DNA of 14,630 nucleotides from Rhizobacter sp. (GCA_014379885.1 JACMKW010000284.1:1-14630); one strand, 5' to 3'; shown: positions 1-7,074, counted from the first letter of the stretch. Numbers and translations are program-made. The notes: a model not told the origin generated them from the sequence alone.

Positions 1-354
1 GACGCGCTGCACCGCGTGCTCACGCAGCTGCAGTTCGGCCAGGTGGTGCTCGCTTCGATTGGCAGCACGGCCCCCTTCATCGGCCTCTTCGGCACCGTCT
101 GGGGCATCTACCACGCGCTCTTGAGCATCTCGGCGGCGGGCACCATCACCATCGACCGCGTATCAGGCCCGGTGGGTGAAGCGCTCGTGATGACGGCTGC
201 TGGCCTGGCCGTGGCCATTCCCGCGGTGCTGGCGTACAACGTTTTCAACAAACGTGTGGCCGCCTGCGAAGCCGAACTCGAAGGCTTTGCACACGACCTG
301 CGCGAGATGCTGACCGAGGCTGCACCCTCGCCCAGCGCCACCAGCCCTGCCTGA
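1..354 (+). CDS. exbB: ExbB/TolQ/MotA-family proton channel subunit, 3' part only
   Basis: This is the C-terminal 117 residues of an inner-membrane proton-channel protein that, with ExbD, uses the proton motive force to power TonB-dependent outer-membrane transport. The reading frame is open to the first base of the window, so the true start lies upstream; the internal GTG at 16 is not a credible start. Two hydrophobic segments are seen: one around the motif IGLFGTVWGIYHAL, and one around ALVMTAAGLAVAIPAVLAYN. Both carry the family's conserved threonines and glycines, with the conserved glutamate just before the second. The tail is charged and then rich in Ala, Pro and Ser. The stop is followed after 3 bases by exbD, so the two are almost certainly one operon. 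TolQ is the alternative; the GIYHAL wording and the ExbD-like neighbour favour ExbB, but the missing N-terminus limits the choice. Confidence 0.85.
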   Translation, partial: DALHRVLTQLQFGQVVLASIGSTAPFIGLFGTVWGIYHALLSISAAGTITIDRVSGPVGEALVMTAAGLAVAIPAVLAYNVFNKRVAACEAELEGFAHDLREMLTEAAPSPSATSPA

Positions 355-357
355 GAC

Positions 358-789
358 ATGGCCTTCGGTCGCCTGGAGCGCAGCTCTGCCCCACCGCCGA
401 TGAGCGACATCAACATGACGCCGCTGATCGACGTGATGCTGGTGCTCTTGATCATCTTCATGATCACCGCGCCCCTGATGAGCGCCAGCCTCAAGCTCGA
501 CCTGCCCAAGACCGAAGGCGCCACTGCGAGTGACGTGCCCGATTTCATCGCCGTGGCCATTGATCCGAAGGGCCAGCTCTACCTGGACGAGCGGCCCCTG
601 GATCCTGCTGCATTCGCCGAGCGCATGGCCGAAGCCGCCAAGAAAAACCCGCAGACTGAAGTTCAGCTGCGTGCCGACAAGAGCGTGCCTTATGGCCGCG
701 TGGCCGAGTTGATCGGCATGGTGCAAAGGGCGGGGCTGAGCCGCATCGGTTTCGTCACCGAACCGGCGGGCGAGAACAAGGCCAAGTAG
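358..789 (+). CDS. exbD: ExbD/TolR-family biopolymer transport protein
   Basis: A 143-residue protein of normal ExbD length. It is the partner of ExbB in the TonB energising complex: one N-terminal membrane helix and a periplasmic domain. A short cytoplasmic stretch (1-19) leads into the family signature around NMTPLIDVMLVLLIIFMITAP (residues 19-39), whose Asp25 matches the essential membrane aspartate of ExbD. The periplasmic part (about 45-136) ends in the usual fold with the motif ADKSVPYGRVAELIGMVQRAG. It starts 3 bases after the exbB stop, consistent with coupled translation. TolR is the close alternative. The gene looks intact, and the next gene, an unrelated nuclease-fold ORF, follows after 16 bases. 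Confidence 0.9.
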   Translation: MAFGRLERSSAPPPMSDINMTPLIDVMLVLLIIFMITAPLMSASLKLDLPKTEGATASDVPDFIAVAIDPKGQLYLDERPLDPAAFAERMAEAAKKNPQTEVQLRADKSVPYGRVAELIGMVQRAGLSRIGFVTEPAGENKAK

Positions 790-805
790 CGGCCACTGCT
801 GAGGC

Positions 806-1105
806 ATGTCCAAAGCGTATTGCGTCTACCTGCTCGCCAGCGCCCGCAATGGCACGCTCTACATCGGCGCCACCAGCGATCTCGTTCAGCGTGTCCATCA
901 GCACAAGACCGGGGCCGCAGACGGCTTCACCAAGAAGCATGGTGTCCAACTGCTCGTGTGGTTCGAACAGCATGAAAGCGCTTCGGCCATGGTCACACGC
1001 GAACGGCAACTCAAGGAGTGGAAGCGGGCGTGGAAGGTGGAATTGATCGAGCAGACCAATCCGATGTGGCGCGATCTCTACGGCGACATTCTGGGTAGCG
1101 CGTAG
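806..1105 (+). CDS. Small GIY-YIG nuclease-fold protein (YhbQ/UPF0213-like group)
   Basis: A 99-residue stand-alone GIY-YIG domain, the size usual for this single-domain group. The two halves of the signature are CVYLL (residues 6-10, a variant of GIY) and LYIGAT (18-23, the YIG part). These are followed by the catalytic-type Arg29 (QRVHQHK), and by Glu66 in [15 protein letters not shown], which matches the metal-binding glutamate. The C-terminal NPMWRDLY is typical of the group. Members are annotated as possible DNA endonucleases, but their cellular role is poorly known. A GAGG lies almost against the ATG (801-804), closer than ideal for a ribosome site. The gene follows exbD by 16 bases and may be transcribed from the same promoter. 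It ends 2 bases before an inverted hairpin repeat. Confidence 0.85.
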   Translation: MSKAYCVYLLASARNGTLYIGATSDLVQRVHQHKTGAADGFTKKHGVQLLVWFEQHESASAMVTRERQLKEWKRAWKVELIEQTNPMWRDLYGDILGSA

Positions 1106-1107
1106 CA

Positions 1108-1167
1108 GTGGACCCCGGCGTACGCCGGGGTGACAAGCTCGTCATACCGGCGCACGCCGGTATCCAC
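1108..1167. repeat. Two inverted 27-nt hairpin repeat units (REP/BIME-like)
   Basis: Unit 1 (1108-1134) and the reverse complement of unit 2 (1141-1167) agree at 22 of 27 positions. They are separated by AAGCTC. Each unit is itself a hairpin: CCCCGGCG/CGCCGGGG is an 18-nt perfect palindrome at 1113-1130, and ATACCGGCG/CGCCGGTAT lies at 1144-1163. The differences inside the stems compensate, with C-G pairs in one unit and T-A pairs in the other, so pairing is preserved. Units begin GTGGA and end TGAC. The element fills nearly all of the 64-base gap between the stop of the GIY-YIG gene and the stop of metE. It may act as a two-way transcription barrier, although no T-run is present. Spurious translation of such elements gives peptides like VIPAHAGIH. 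Confidence 0.85.
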
Positions 1168-1169
1168 CA

Positions 1170-3455
1170 TCACCTCATCTCCGCCCTCAACTCCCGCGCG
1201 GCTTCGACCATGTGCCGCAGCGCCCTGCGTGTTTCTTCCCACCCGCGCGTCTTCAGCCCGCAGTCGGGGTTGACCCACAGTCGATCGTCGGGGATCACCT
1301 CGCGTGCCTTGCGCAGCAGGGCCAGCATCTCCTGCATGCCGGGGACACGCGGCGAATGGATGTCGTACACCCCGGGCCCGATCTCGTTGGGGTAGGCAAA
1401 CTCGCCAAAACCGCGCAGCAGCTCCATCTGCGAGCGCGAAGTTTCGATGGTGATCACGTCGGCATCCATCGCCGCGATCGAGGGCAGGATGTCGTTGAAC
1501 TCCGAGTAGCACATGTGGGTGTGGATCTGGGTCTCGTCGCGCACGCCGCTCGCGCTGACACGGAAGGCGCGCGCCGCCCACTCAAGGTACGCGGCCCAAT
1601 CGGCGCGGCGCAGCGGCAGACCTTCGCGAAAGGCCGGCTCGTCGATCTGGATCACGGCGATGCCCGCTGCTTCGAGATCAACCACCTCATCACGCAGCGC
1701 GAGCGCCAGCTGCAGAGCCACCTGCTCGCGCGGCAGGTCGTCGCGCACAAAAGACCACTGCAGCATGGTCACCGGGCCGGTCAGCATGCCCTTCATCCAA
1801 CGCGGCGTGAGGCTTTGTGCGTAGCGCGTCCATTCCACCGTCATCGCGGCAGGGCGTGCCACGTCGCCGTAGATGATGGGCGGCTTGACGCAGCGCGAAC
1901 CATAACTTTGCACCCAGCCGTTGTCGGTGAAGGCGTAGCCGCTCAACTGCTCGCCGAAGTACTCGACCATGTCGTTGCGCTCGGCTTCGCCGTGTACCAG
2001 CACATCGAGCCCCAGCGCTTCCTGCTCGCGCACGGCTTCCGTAATGGCCTGCTGCATCTGCTCGCGGTAGAGCGGCTCGCGCAGCTCACCGCGCTTGAAG
2101 CGTGCACGCGCCACGCGGATCTCGTTGGTCTGCGGAAAGGAACCGATGGTGGTGGTGGGAAACGGTGGCAAGGCCAGACGCCTGCGCTGCTGCATGCTGC
2201 GCTCGGCATAGGCGCTGCAGCGCTGGGCATCGGCCTTGCTCAGCGCTGCAACGCGCTCACGCACGGCCGGCTGATGCACCAGCGGGCTCTCGCGGCGCGA
2301 GCGTTGTGCCGCATCGCTCGCATCGAGCGCCTCGGCTTCGGCAGCGTCACCATCTAGCAGCGCGCGCTTGAGCGTGCCCAGCTCAGCGAGTTTTTGCACC
2401 GCGAACGCCAGCCAGCTGCGCACCTTGGCATCAAGCCGCAACTCCACCGACGCATCGACCGGGCAATGCAGTAGCGAGCAGCTGGGTGCAAGCCACAAGC
2501 GGTGGCCCCAATGCGCCTGCATCGGCTTGAGCTGCGCCAGCACGGCGCGCAAGTTGGCCCGCCAAATGTTGCGGCCATCGATCACACCCGCCGACAGCAC
2601 CTTGTTGCGCGGCCACGCCTTCAGCGCGGCAGCCGCCTGCTGCGGTGCGCGCACCAGGTCGATGTGCAGGCCGTGCACCGGCAGCGCGGCCAGCAGCGGC
2701 AGGTGGCGCTCCACCGATTCGAAGTAGGTGGCCAACAGCACCTGCAGATGTGGCTGCGCAATGGCGTCGTAAGCGCCCTTCAGCGCTTGCAGCCAGGTGG
2801 CAGGCAGGTCGAGCGCCAGCACCGGCTCGTCAATCTGCACCCAGCTCACCGCGCGCGCTTCGAGCGCCTTCAGCAGCCCCGCATACACCGGCAACAAGCG
2901 CGGCAGCAGCGCCAGCTTGGCTTCGGCCTCATCAGCGCCAGCAGGCAAATCGCGGATCTTGGAGAGCCACAGAAACGTGAGCGGGCCAATGATCACCGGC
3001 TTGGGCGTGAAGCTGCGGTGCTCTACTTCGCGCACCGCGTCGAGCAGCGGCTGGGCATGCAGGCTGAAGGTTTGGTCGACGGTGAGCTCGGGCACGAGGT
3101 AGTGGTAATTGGTGTCGAACCACTTGGTCATCTCCATCGCGCCTTGAGCGGTGTTGCCGCGCGCCAGCTCGAAGTACTGCGGCAGGCTCAGTGCGCCCTG
3201 TGCAAACCCAAAGCGCGCCGGCACCGCACCAAACATGACGGTGTGGTCAAGCATCACGTCATAAAGCGAGAAGTCACCGGCCGTTGCGAAGTCGAGCCCG
3301 GCATGGCGCTGCGCCAGCCAATGGCGTGCGCGCAGGTCTTGCGCCACCTGCGGCAGCACCTCGGCCTGCGACTCACCGCGCCAGTGGCGCTCGAGGGCAA
3401 ATTTCAACTCGCGGTGTGCGCCAATGCGCGGGAATCCCAGGGTGTGCGTCTTCAT
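1170..3455 (-). CDS. metE: Cobalamin-independent methionine synthase
   Basis: A 761-residue cytosolic enzyme of normal family length. It transfers a methyl group from 5-methyltetrahydropteroyl-polyglutamate to homocysteine, the last step of methionine synthesis. The N-terminus [22 protein letters not shown] is the expected beginning, so the ATG at 3455 (or the adjacent one at 3458) is chosen. The frame stays open upstream to 3545, but that would add an unlike sequence running through the promoter and operator. The N-terminal barrel is followed by the catalytic C-terminal barrel with [13 protein letters not shown]. The zinc ligands are His647 and Cys649 (THMC), Glu671 (TIETSRS) and Cys732 ([11 protein letters not shown]), at the spacing seen in the E. 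coli enzyme. It is divergent from metR, its expected activator. Its stop lies 2 bases from the hairpin repeat. Confidence 0.97.
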   Translation of the reverse strand: MKTHTLGFPRIGAHRELKFALERHWRGESQAEVLPQVAQDLRARHWLAQRHAGLDFATAGDFSLYDVMLDHTVMFGAVPARFGFAQGALSLPQYFELARGNTAQGAMEMTKWFDTNYHYLVPELTVDQTFSLHAQPLLDAVREVEHRSFTPKPVIIGPLTFLWLSKIRDLPAGADEAEAKLALLPRLLPVYAGLLKALEARAVSWVQIDEPVLALDLPATWLQALKGAYDAIAQPHLQVLLATYFESVERHLPLLAALPVHGLHIDLVRAPQQAAAALKAWPRNKVLSAGVIDGRNIWRANLRAVLAQLKPMQAHWGHRLWLAPSCSLLHCPVDASVELRLDAKVRSWLAFAVQKLAELGTLKRALLDGDAAEAEALDASDAAQRSRRESPLVHQPAVRERVAALSKADAQRCSAYAERSMQQRRRLALPPFPTTTIGSFPQTNEIRVARARFKRGELREPLYREQMQQAITEAVREQEALGLDVLVHGEAERNDMVEYFGEQLSGYAFTDNGWVQSYGSRCVKPPIIYGDVARPAAMTVEWTRYAQSLTPRWMKGMLTGPVTMLQWSFVRDDLPREQVALQLALALRDEVVDLEAAGIAVIQIDEPAFREGLPLRRADWAAYLEWAARAFRVSASGVRDETQIHTHMCYSEFNDILPSIAAMDADVITIETSRSQMELLRGFGEFAYPNEIGPGVYDIHSPRVPGMQEMLALLRKAREVIPDDRLWVNPDCGLKTRGWEETRRALRHMVEAARELRAEMR

Positions 3456-3483
3456 CATCGATCTCGTTGTAGTAAGTCGACGC

Positions 3484-3512
3484 ATGCTAGGCAGGCCCGC
3501 TCTATGATTCAA
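3484..3512 (-). promoter_or_regulatory. Candidate sigma-70 promoter of metE
   Basis: Reading on the minus strand, TTGAAT (3512-3507) and TAGCAT (3489-3484) are separated by exactly 17 bases. Each matches the sigma-70 consensus hexamer at 4 of 6 positions. Transcription would begin near 3477, about 20 bases before the metE start. A weak core of this sort suits a promoter that depends on an activator. The MetR-type box at 3536-3548 would be centred near -65, the usual position for LysR-family activation. This is prediction from sequence only. Confidence 0.5.
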
Positions 3513-3521
3513 GCGAAAGTA

Positions 3522-3532
3522 TTTCACTGAAA
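3522..3532. promoter_or_regulatory. Palindrome between MetR box and metE promoter, possible second MetR contact
   Basis: The sequence TTTCACTGAAA is a perfect inverted repeat around one central base. It holds the same half-sites as a MetR box (TTCA and TGAA) but in the opposite order and closer together. It is centred near -50 of the predicted metE start. LysR activators commonly contact a second, weaker site between -50 and -40, and this is a candidate for it. The spacing does not fit the MetR consensus, so the assignment is tentative. Confidence 0.3.
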
Positions 3533-3535
3533 CGA

Positions 3536-3548
3536 TGAATCTCATTCA
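3536..3548. promoter_or_regulatory. MetR-type operator
   Basis: The 13-base sequence TGAATCTCATTCA fits the MetR recognition pattern known from enteric bacteria, TGAA-N5-TTCA with T or A at the centre. It sits between divergent metE and metR, 33 bases before the metR start and centred about 65 bases upstream of the predicted metE start. This suggests activation of metE and autoregulation of metR. Sequence match and location are direct; binding is inferred. Confidence 0.7.
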
Positions 3549-3553
3549 TACCC

Positions 3554-3581
3554 ATGCGCTTGTACCTATGCGCTTGTACCC
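3554..3581 (+). repeat. Tandem duplication of 14 bp directly before metR
   Basis: ATGCGCTTGTACCT (3554-3567) is followed at once by ATGCGCTTGTACCC (3568-3581), differing only in the last base. The metR ATG at 3582 falls exactly where a third copy would begin. The three ATGs at 3554, 3568 and 3582 are in three different frames. The one at 3568 opens a five-codon reading frame (MRLYP) whose TGA overlaps the metR ATG as ATGA. The repeat occupies the place where a Shine-Dalgarno sequence would be expected, and none is seen. Confidence 0.85.
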
Positions 3582-4499
3582 ATGACATCTGCCCTTGAAC
3601 TGCGCCACCTGCGCACCCTGGCCGTGCTGATGGAAGCGCCCTCGTTGAGCGCCGCCGCCGAGCGGCTGCACCTCACACAATCGGCGCTCTCACACCAGCT
3701 CAAGTTGCTCGAAGGCATTTACGAGCTGGAGCTACTGGAGCGCCGCACCCAGCCCGTGCGGCTCACGCCCGCGGGCTTGCGACTGGCCCAGCTCGGTGAG
3801 CAGGTGAACGCCGCCGTGCAGGCCGCCGAGCGTGACCTCGCCAACATGGCCGGTGGCAGCGCAGGCCCGTTGCGCATTGCGGTGGAGTGCCACACCTGCT
3901 TCGATTGGCTGATGCCGGCGATGGACGCGTTTCGCCCGCAGTGGCCCGAGGTGGAACTCGACATCGTCTCGGGCTTTCACGCCGACCCGGTGGGCCTGGT
4001 GGTGAGTGACCGCGCGGAGCTCGCCATCACCTCCGAGGTGGACGACAGCGCGGGCGTGGAGTTCACGCCGCTGTTCCAGTACCCGATGGTGGCCGTGATG
4101 GCCAACGAGCACCGGCTCACGGCGCGCACGCACCTCACGCCGCGCGACTTTGCCGACGAGACGCTGATTCACTACCCCGTGCCCGACGCGCTGCTCGACA
4201 TCATGCGGGTGCTTGCGCCGGCGGGCGTGAACCCGCAGCGGCGCACCTCGGAGCTCACGGTCGCCATCCTGCAACTCGTCGCAAGCCGCCGCGGCATTGC
4301 GGTGCTGCCGAGCTGGAGCGTGCAGCCGTATGTGGACAAGGGCTACGTGAGCACGCGGCCGGTGGGCAAGCGCGGCCTCAACTCACGGCTGTACGCGGCG
4401 GGCAAGGCGGGCTTGTCACAACGGCCTTATGTGCGGGCCTTTGTCGAGACACTGAAGGACACCAGCTTCAAGCTGCTGCCCGACGTCTGCCGCTTGTGA
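3582..4499 (+). CDS. metR: LysR-family regulator of methionine biosynthesis
   Basis: A 305-residue LysR-type transcription factor of usual length. In enteric bacteria MetR activates metE with homocysteine as co-effector. The winged helix-turn-helix lies at about residues 6-65 (LSAAAERLHLTQSALSHQLKLLE at 22-44), followed by a two-lobed effector domain. MetR-like wording includes VECHTCFDWLMPAM (101-114) and ELTVAILQLVASRRGIAVLPSW near the end. Divergence from metE with a MetR-type box between them makes the assignment strong. The ATG at 3582 is chosen because the sequence immediately after it matches the family N-terminus. No Shine-Dalgarno is seen, and a 14-bp tandem repeat takes its place, so translation may be weak or coupled to a five-codon upstream frame. 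The nor operon begins downstream in the same direction. Confidence 0.95.
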   Translation: MTSALELRHLRTLAVLMEAPSLSAAAERLHLTQSALSHQLKLLEGIYELELLERRTQPVRLTPAGLRLAQLGEQVNAAVQAAERDLANMAGGSAGPLRIAVECHTCFDWLMPAMDAFRPQWPEVELDIVSGFHADPVGLVVSDRAELAITSEVDDSAGVEFTPLFQYPMVAVMANEHRLTARTHLTPRDFADETLIHYPVPDALLDIMRVLAPAGVNPQRRTSELTVAILQLVASRRGIAVLPSWSVQPYVDKGYVSTRPVGKRGLNSRLYAAGKAGLSQRPYVRAFVETLKDTSFKLLPDVCRL

Positions 4500-4521
4500 G
4501 TGAGGGCGAACCCACAATCGG

Positions 4522-4549
4522 TTGACACATTCCGATACAAGAACACAAT
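4522..4549 (+). promoter_or_regulatory. Candidate promoter of the nor operon
   Basis: A perfect -35 hexamer, TTGACA (4522-4527), is followed after 16 bases by CACAAT (4544-4549), a 4 of 6 match to the -10 box. It lies just after metR and about 83 bases before the first well-supported start. An inverted repeat, ATCGG (4517-4521) and CCGAT (4532-4536), straddles the -35 box and could be a repressor site, but I recognise no named operator. I found no convincing FNR/NNR-type TTGAT-N4-ATCAA or sigma-54 GG-N10-GC element here. Confidence 0.45.
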
Positions 4550-4620
4550 GCGCCATCGCTTCGGCTGCGCTCCAGATCCTTTCGCGCTCGCAGAAGCATT
4601 CGCCAACTATGCTGGTCGCA

Positions 4621-4625
4621 AGGAG
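4621..4625 (+). promoter_or_regulatory. Ribosome binding site deciding the start of the 39-residue ORF
   Basis: AGGAG lies 6 bases before the ATG at 4632. This supports initiation there rather than at the upstream in-frame GTG (4500) or ATG (4548). The ATG at 4626 is too close to the site to be preferred. Confidence 0.7.
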
Positions 4626-4631
4626 ATGCTC

Positions 4632-4751
4632 ATGCAGAGATGGATCGGCTCGTTCAGGCTCTTCGGGTATCTGGTGGTGGTGCTGATGGTGCTGGCGATG
4701 GTTTACTCCGCCTTCATTTCCATCACGTACTGGTCCGGCATCAGCGTCTGA
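4632..4751 (+). CDS. 39-residue single-helix membrane peptide heading the nor operon
   Basis: A very short membrane protein. It has a basic, aromatic N-terminus (MQRWIGSFR), one hydrophobic helix at about residues 10-33, and a short YWSGISV tail. The start at 4632 has a good AGGAG 6 bases upstream. Longer in-frame starts would add 44 residues of unremarkable sequence that overlap the predicted promoter. It ends 12 bases before norC, so it should be cotranscribed with the NO reductase genes. I do not recognise the family. Size, topology and place resemble single-helix accessory subunits of haem-copper and bd oxidases (CcoQ, CydX types), so a small subunit or assembly factor of the NO reductase is a reasonable guess, but no homology supports this. 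Confidence 0.65.
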   Translation: MQRWIGSFRLFGYLVVVLMVLAMVYSAFISITYWSGISV

Positions 4752-4763
4752 ACGGGTGGCATC

Positions 4764-5633
4764 ATGAACAAACGACAAGCCCGCCTCTTCGCCATCGGCT
4801 CGACCTTGCTCGCCGTGCTCATTTTCGTCGGCATGACGCTCGACAGCCACCGCCAGTTCGGCAAACTCACCAACGCCGACAAGATCACGCCCTCCGTCAC
4901 CCGCGGCAAAGATGTCTGGCACGTCAACAACTGCATCAACTGCCACACCTTGTTCGGTGAGGGCGCCTATTACGCGCCCGACCTCACGAAGATCACCAAG
5001 CACCGCGGCGAGGCTTATCTTCAAGCCTACATGCGCGACCCCTCGAAGTTCTACGACGAGACCAAGCACCGCCGCCTGATGCCCAAGCAGGATCTGAGCA
5101 ACGAAAACATCACCGACCTGATTGCGTTCCTCGACTGGGTCAGCAACGTTGACAACCAAGGCTGGCCGCCGCGGCCCATCCTGGTCACCGGGGCGACCTT
5201 GCCCGGCACCGACATGACGGCAACGCAGCAAAGCCAGGCCGCCAGCGGCGGCGGCATGGGTCCGGCCCCCGCGGGCGCGCGGCCGGTGTCAGGTGCAGAA
5301 AACCCGATTGCCCTGGGCGAGAACGTGTTTCGCAGCGCAACCCCGGCCTGCACGGCCTGCCATTCGATTGCACCCGGCGTCAACATGGCCGGCCCCTCGA
5401 TGGCGGGCTTGAAAGCGCGCACCGAAACACTGCTGGCATCCGGTGCGTACAAGGGAAAGGCCAAGGATCTGGCCGGCTACATCCGCGAGTCGATCACCGA
5501 GCCGAGCGCGCACGCGGTTCCCGGCGCGATGTATTCGGCCAATGGCACCTCGTTCATGCCAACCACCTACGCCAAGGAGCTGACATCAGCGCAGATCGAT
5601 CAACTGAGCGCGTACCTCTCGTCGCTCAAGTGA
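4764..5633 (+). CDS. norC: Nitric oxide reductase cytochrome c subunit with an extra C-terminal cytochrome c domain
   Basis: NorC is the membrane-anchored haem c subunit that passes electrons to NorB. Residues 1-151 are a complete NorC: an N-terminal anchor helix (about 8-25), the haem site CINCH (57-61), the family wording HTLFGEGAYYAPDL, and a probable Met106 axial ligand (RLMPKQ). The protein then continues through a flexible Gly/Ala/Ser/Pro/Gln linker (about 152-178) into a second class I cytochrome c domain. That domain has CTACH at 196-200, the motif GPSMAGL, and a probable axial Met265 (TSFMPTTY). At 289 residues it is about twice the usual NorC (around 150). Both halves are in one uninterrupted frame. 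It lies 12 bases after the 39-residue peptide and 69 bases before norB. The second haem may act as a tethered electron donor, as in CcoP or caa3 oxidases; that role is inference. Confidence 0.93.
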   Translation: MNKRQARLFAIGSTLLAVLIFVGMTLDSHRQFGKLTNADKITPSVTRGKDVWHVNNCINCHTLFGEGAYYAPDLTKITKHRGEAYLQAYMRDPSKFYDETKHRRLMPKQDLSNENITDLIAFLDWVSNVDNQGWPPRPILVTGATLPGTDMTATQQSQAASGGGMGPAPAGARPVSGAENPIALGENVFRSATPACTACHSIAPGVNMAGPSMAGLKARTETLLASGAYKGKAKDLAGYIRESITEPSAHAVPGAMYSANGTSFMPTTYAKELTSAQIDQLSAYLSSLK

Positions 5634-5702
5634 GTTTCTCGCACGGCCTTTGACGGACCGCCCGCGCGTTCACAGCAAACCCTTGCCTCTTGCGGAGCCA
5701 CC

Positions 5703-7073
5703 ATGAGATACAAATCCCAATCCGTCGCTTACTGGTACTTCGCAGTCGCGCTCGCGCTGTTCGGCTTGCAGCTGGTGTTCGGGCTGCTGTCGGCCGCCAA
5801 GTACTTGGGGCCCGACCCGCTGCTCTACATCTTGCCGTTCGACGTCACCAAGGTGATCCACACCAACCTGCTGATCGTGTGGGTGCTGTGTGGCTTCATG
5901 GGGGCCACCTACTGGATGGTGCCCGACGAGTCACGCACCGAGCTGCACAGCACCAAGATCGCCTACGTTCAACTCGTGCTGTGGGTGCTGATGGGCGTGA
6001 CGGCCATCATCGGATATCTGTTTCGATGGGGCACGGGCAACAAGCTGCTGGAGCAGCCGCTGCCGCACAAGATCGTGATCGTCATCGTGATGTTGATGTT
6101 CCTCTACAACATCGGCATGACGATCAAGAAGTCGGGCCGCTTCACCACCACCGAAGGCGTGCTGATCGGCGGTCTGGGTCTCTCGGCCGTGCTGTACCTG
6201 CCGGCCTTGCTCCACTACGAGAACTACACCGTCTCGATCTTCTACCGCTGGTGGACCATCCACCTCTGGGTCGAGGGTGTGTGGGAAATGATCCAGGGCG
6301 GTTTTCTCGCCTACCTGCTGATCCGCCTGTCGGGCGCTGACCGCGAGGTGATGGACAAATGGCTGTACGTGATCGTCGGCCTGGTGTTCATCGCCGGCGT
6401 GATCGGCACCGCCCACCACTACTACTGGATCGGTGTGCCGGGTTACTGGTTGCCGATCGGCGGCTTGTTCAGCGCACTCGAACCGGTGGCGCTGGTCGGC
6501 ATGGCCATCTATGCCTATTCGGCCATTCGCCGCTCCGGCCTCGCGCACCCCAACAAGCTGGCGCTGCACTGGACCGTGGGCAGTGCCGTGTTCACGCTGT
6601 TCGGTGCCGGCCTGCTGGGCCTCGCCCACACCTTCCCGAGCGTCAACAAGTGGACGCACGGAACGCTGATCACCGCAATGCATGGCCACGCCGCGTTCTA
6701 CGGCGCTTACGCGATGATCGTTCTGGCGATGATCAGCTACGCCTTGCCCGCGATGACGCGCCGGCCCGAAGAGGGCACCTCGATGGGCTACTGGTCGTTC
6801 TGGATGCAGATCGCGGGCATGTTTGGCATGACGCTCTCGTTCGCCACCGCAGGCATCGGGCAGGTCTACCTGGAGCGCATCATGGGCATGGGCTACCTCG
6901 ATGCGCAGCTCAAGATCCAGGTGCATTTCGTGATGCTGGTCATCACCGGCTCGATCTTTGCCATCGGTGTGGCGCTGTTCATCATCGACTTCTTCCGCTA
7001 TGCGCCGAGGTTTGAAGTGACAACCGACCCGGAGCCTGTGCTGCAACCGGTGCGTCGCCCTGCGGCCGCCTGA
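5703..7073 (+). CDS. norB: Nitric oxide reductase catalytic subunit
   Basis: A 456-residue integral membrane protein (about 12 helices) of the haem-copper oxidase superfamily. It reduces two NO to N2O at a haem b3/non-haem iron centre. All expected ligands are present: His53 (VIHTNL) and His329 for haem b; His327 (MHGH) for haem b3; His187, His238 and His239 (TAHHYY) for the non-haem iron. The NO-reductase-specific glutamates are Glu191 and Glu195 (WVEGVWEM) and Glu260 (SALEPVAL). Each is offset by 20 from the Pseudomonas aeruginosa NorB numbering. There is no quinol-oxidising N-terminal extension, so this is the cytochrome c-dependent type, agreeing with norC upstream. The ATG has GGAG 5 bases before it. 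norQ begins 1 base after the stop. Confidence 0.97.
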   Translation: MRYKSQSVAYWYFAVALALFGLQLVFGLLSAAKYLGPDPLLYILPFDVTKVIHTNLLIVWVLCGFMGATYWMVPDESRTELHSTKIAYVQLVLWVLMGVTAIIGYLFRWGTGNKLLEQPLPHKIVIVIVMLMFLYNIGMTIKKSGRFTTTEGVLIGGLGLSAVLYLPALLHYENYTVSIFYRWWTIHLWVEGVWEMIQGGFLAYLLIRLSGADREVMDKWLYVIVGLVFIAGVIGTAHHYYWIGVPGYWLPIGGLFSALEPVALVGMAIYAYSAIRRSGLAHPNKLALHWTVGSAVFTLFGAGLLGLAHTFPSVNKWTHGTLITAMHGHAAFYGAYAMIVLAMISYALPAMTRRPEEGTSMGYWSFWMQIAGMFGMTLSFATAGIGQVYLERIMGMGYLDAQLKIQVHFVMLVITGSIFAIGVALFIIDFFRYAPRFEVTTDPEPVLQPVRRPAAA

Positions 7074-7074
7074 G

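Noticed and set aside
1108..1395. Plus-strand frame beginning [20 protein letters not shown]
   Set aside because: The start is the translated hairpin repeat, a well-known false peptide, and the remainder is antisense to metE.
2502..3530. Long plus-strand open frames antisense to metE (also 1212-2357)
   Set aside because: High-GC shadow frames rich in Arg, His and Gln with no family wording. The opposite strand encodes a complete MetE.
3456..3545. Upstream in-frame extension of metE (30 extra codons)
   Set aside because: It would translate the promoter and MetR box. The MetE N-terminus [12 protein letters not shown] begins exactly at 3455.
4500..4631. Longer versions of the 39-residue peptide (GTG at 4500 or ATG at 4548)
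   Set aside because: They lack ribosome sites and would run through the predicted promoter. AGGAG at 4621-4625 fits the ATG at 4632.
5931..7046. Long minus-strand frame antisense to norB, and similar ones over norD (7670-8836, 9026-9676)
   Set aside because: Histidine- and arginine-rich shadow translations of real genes, with no domain features.
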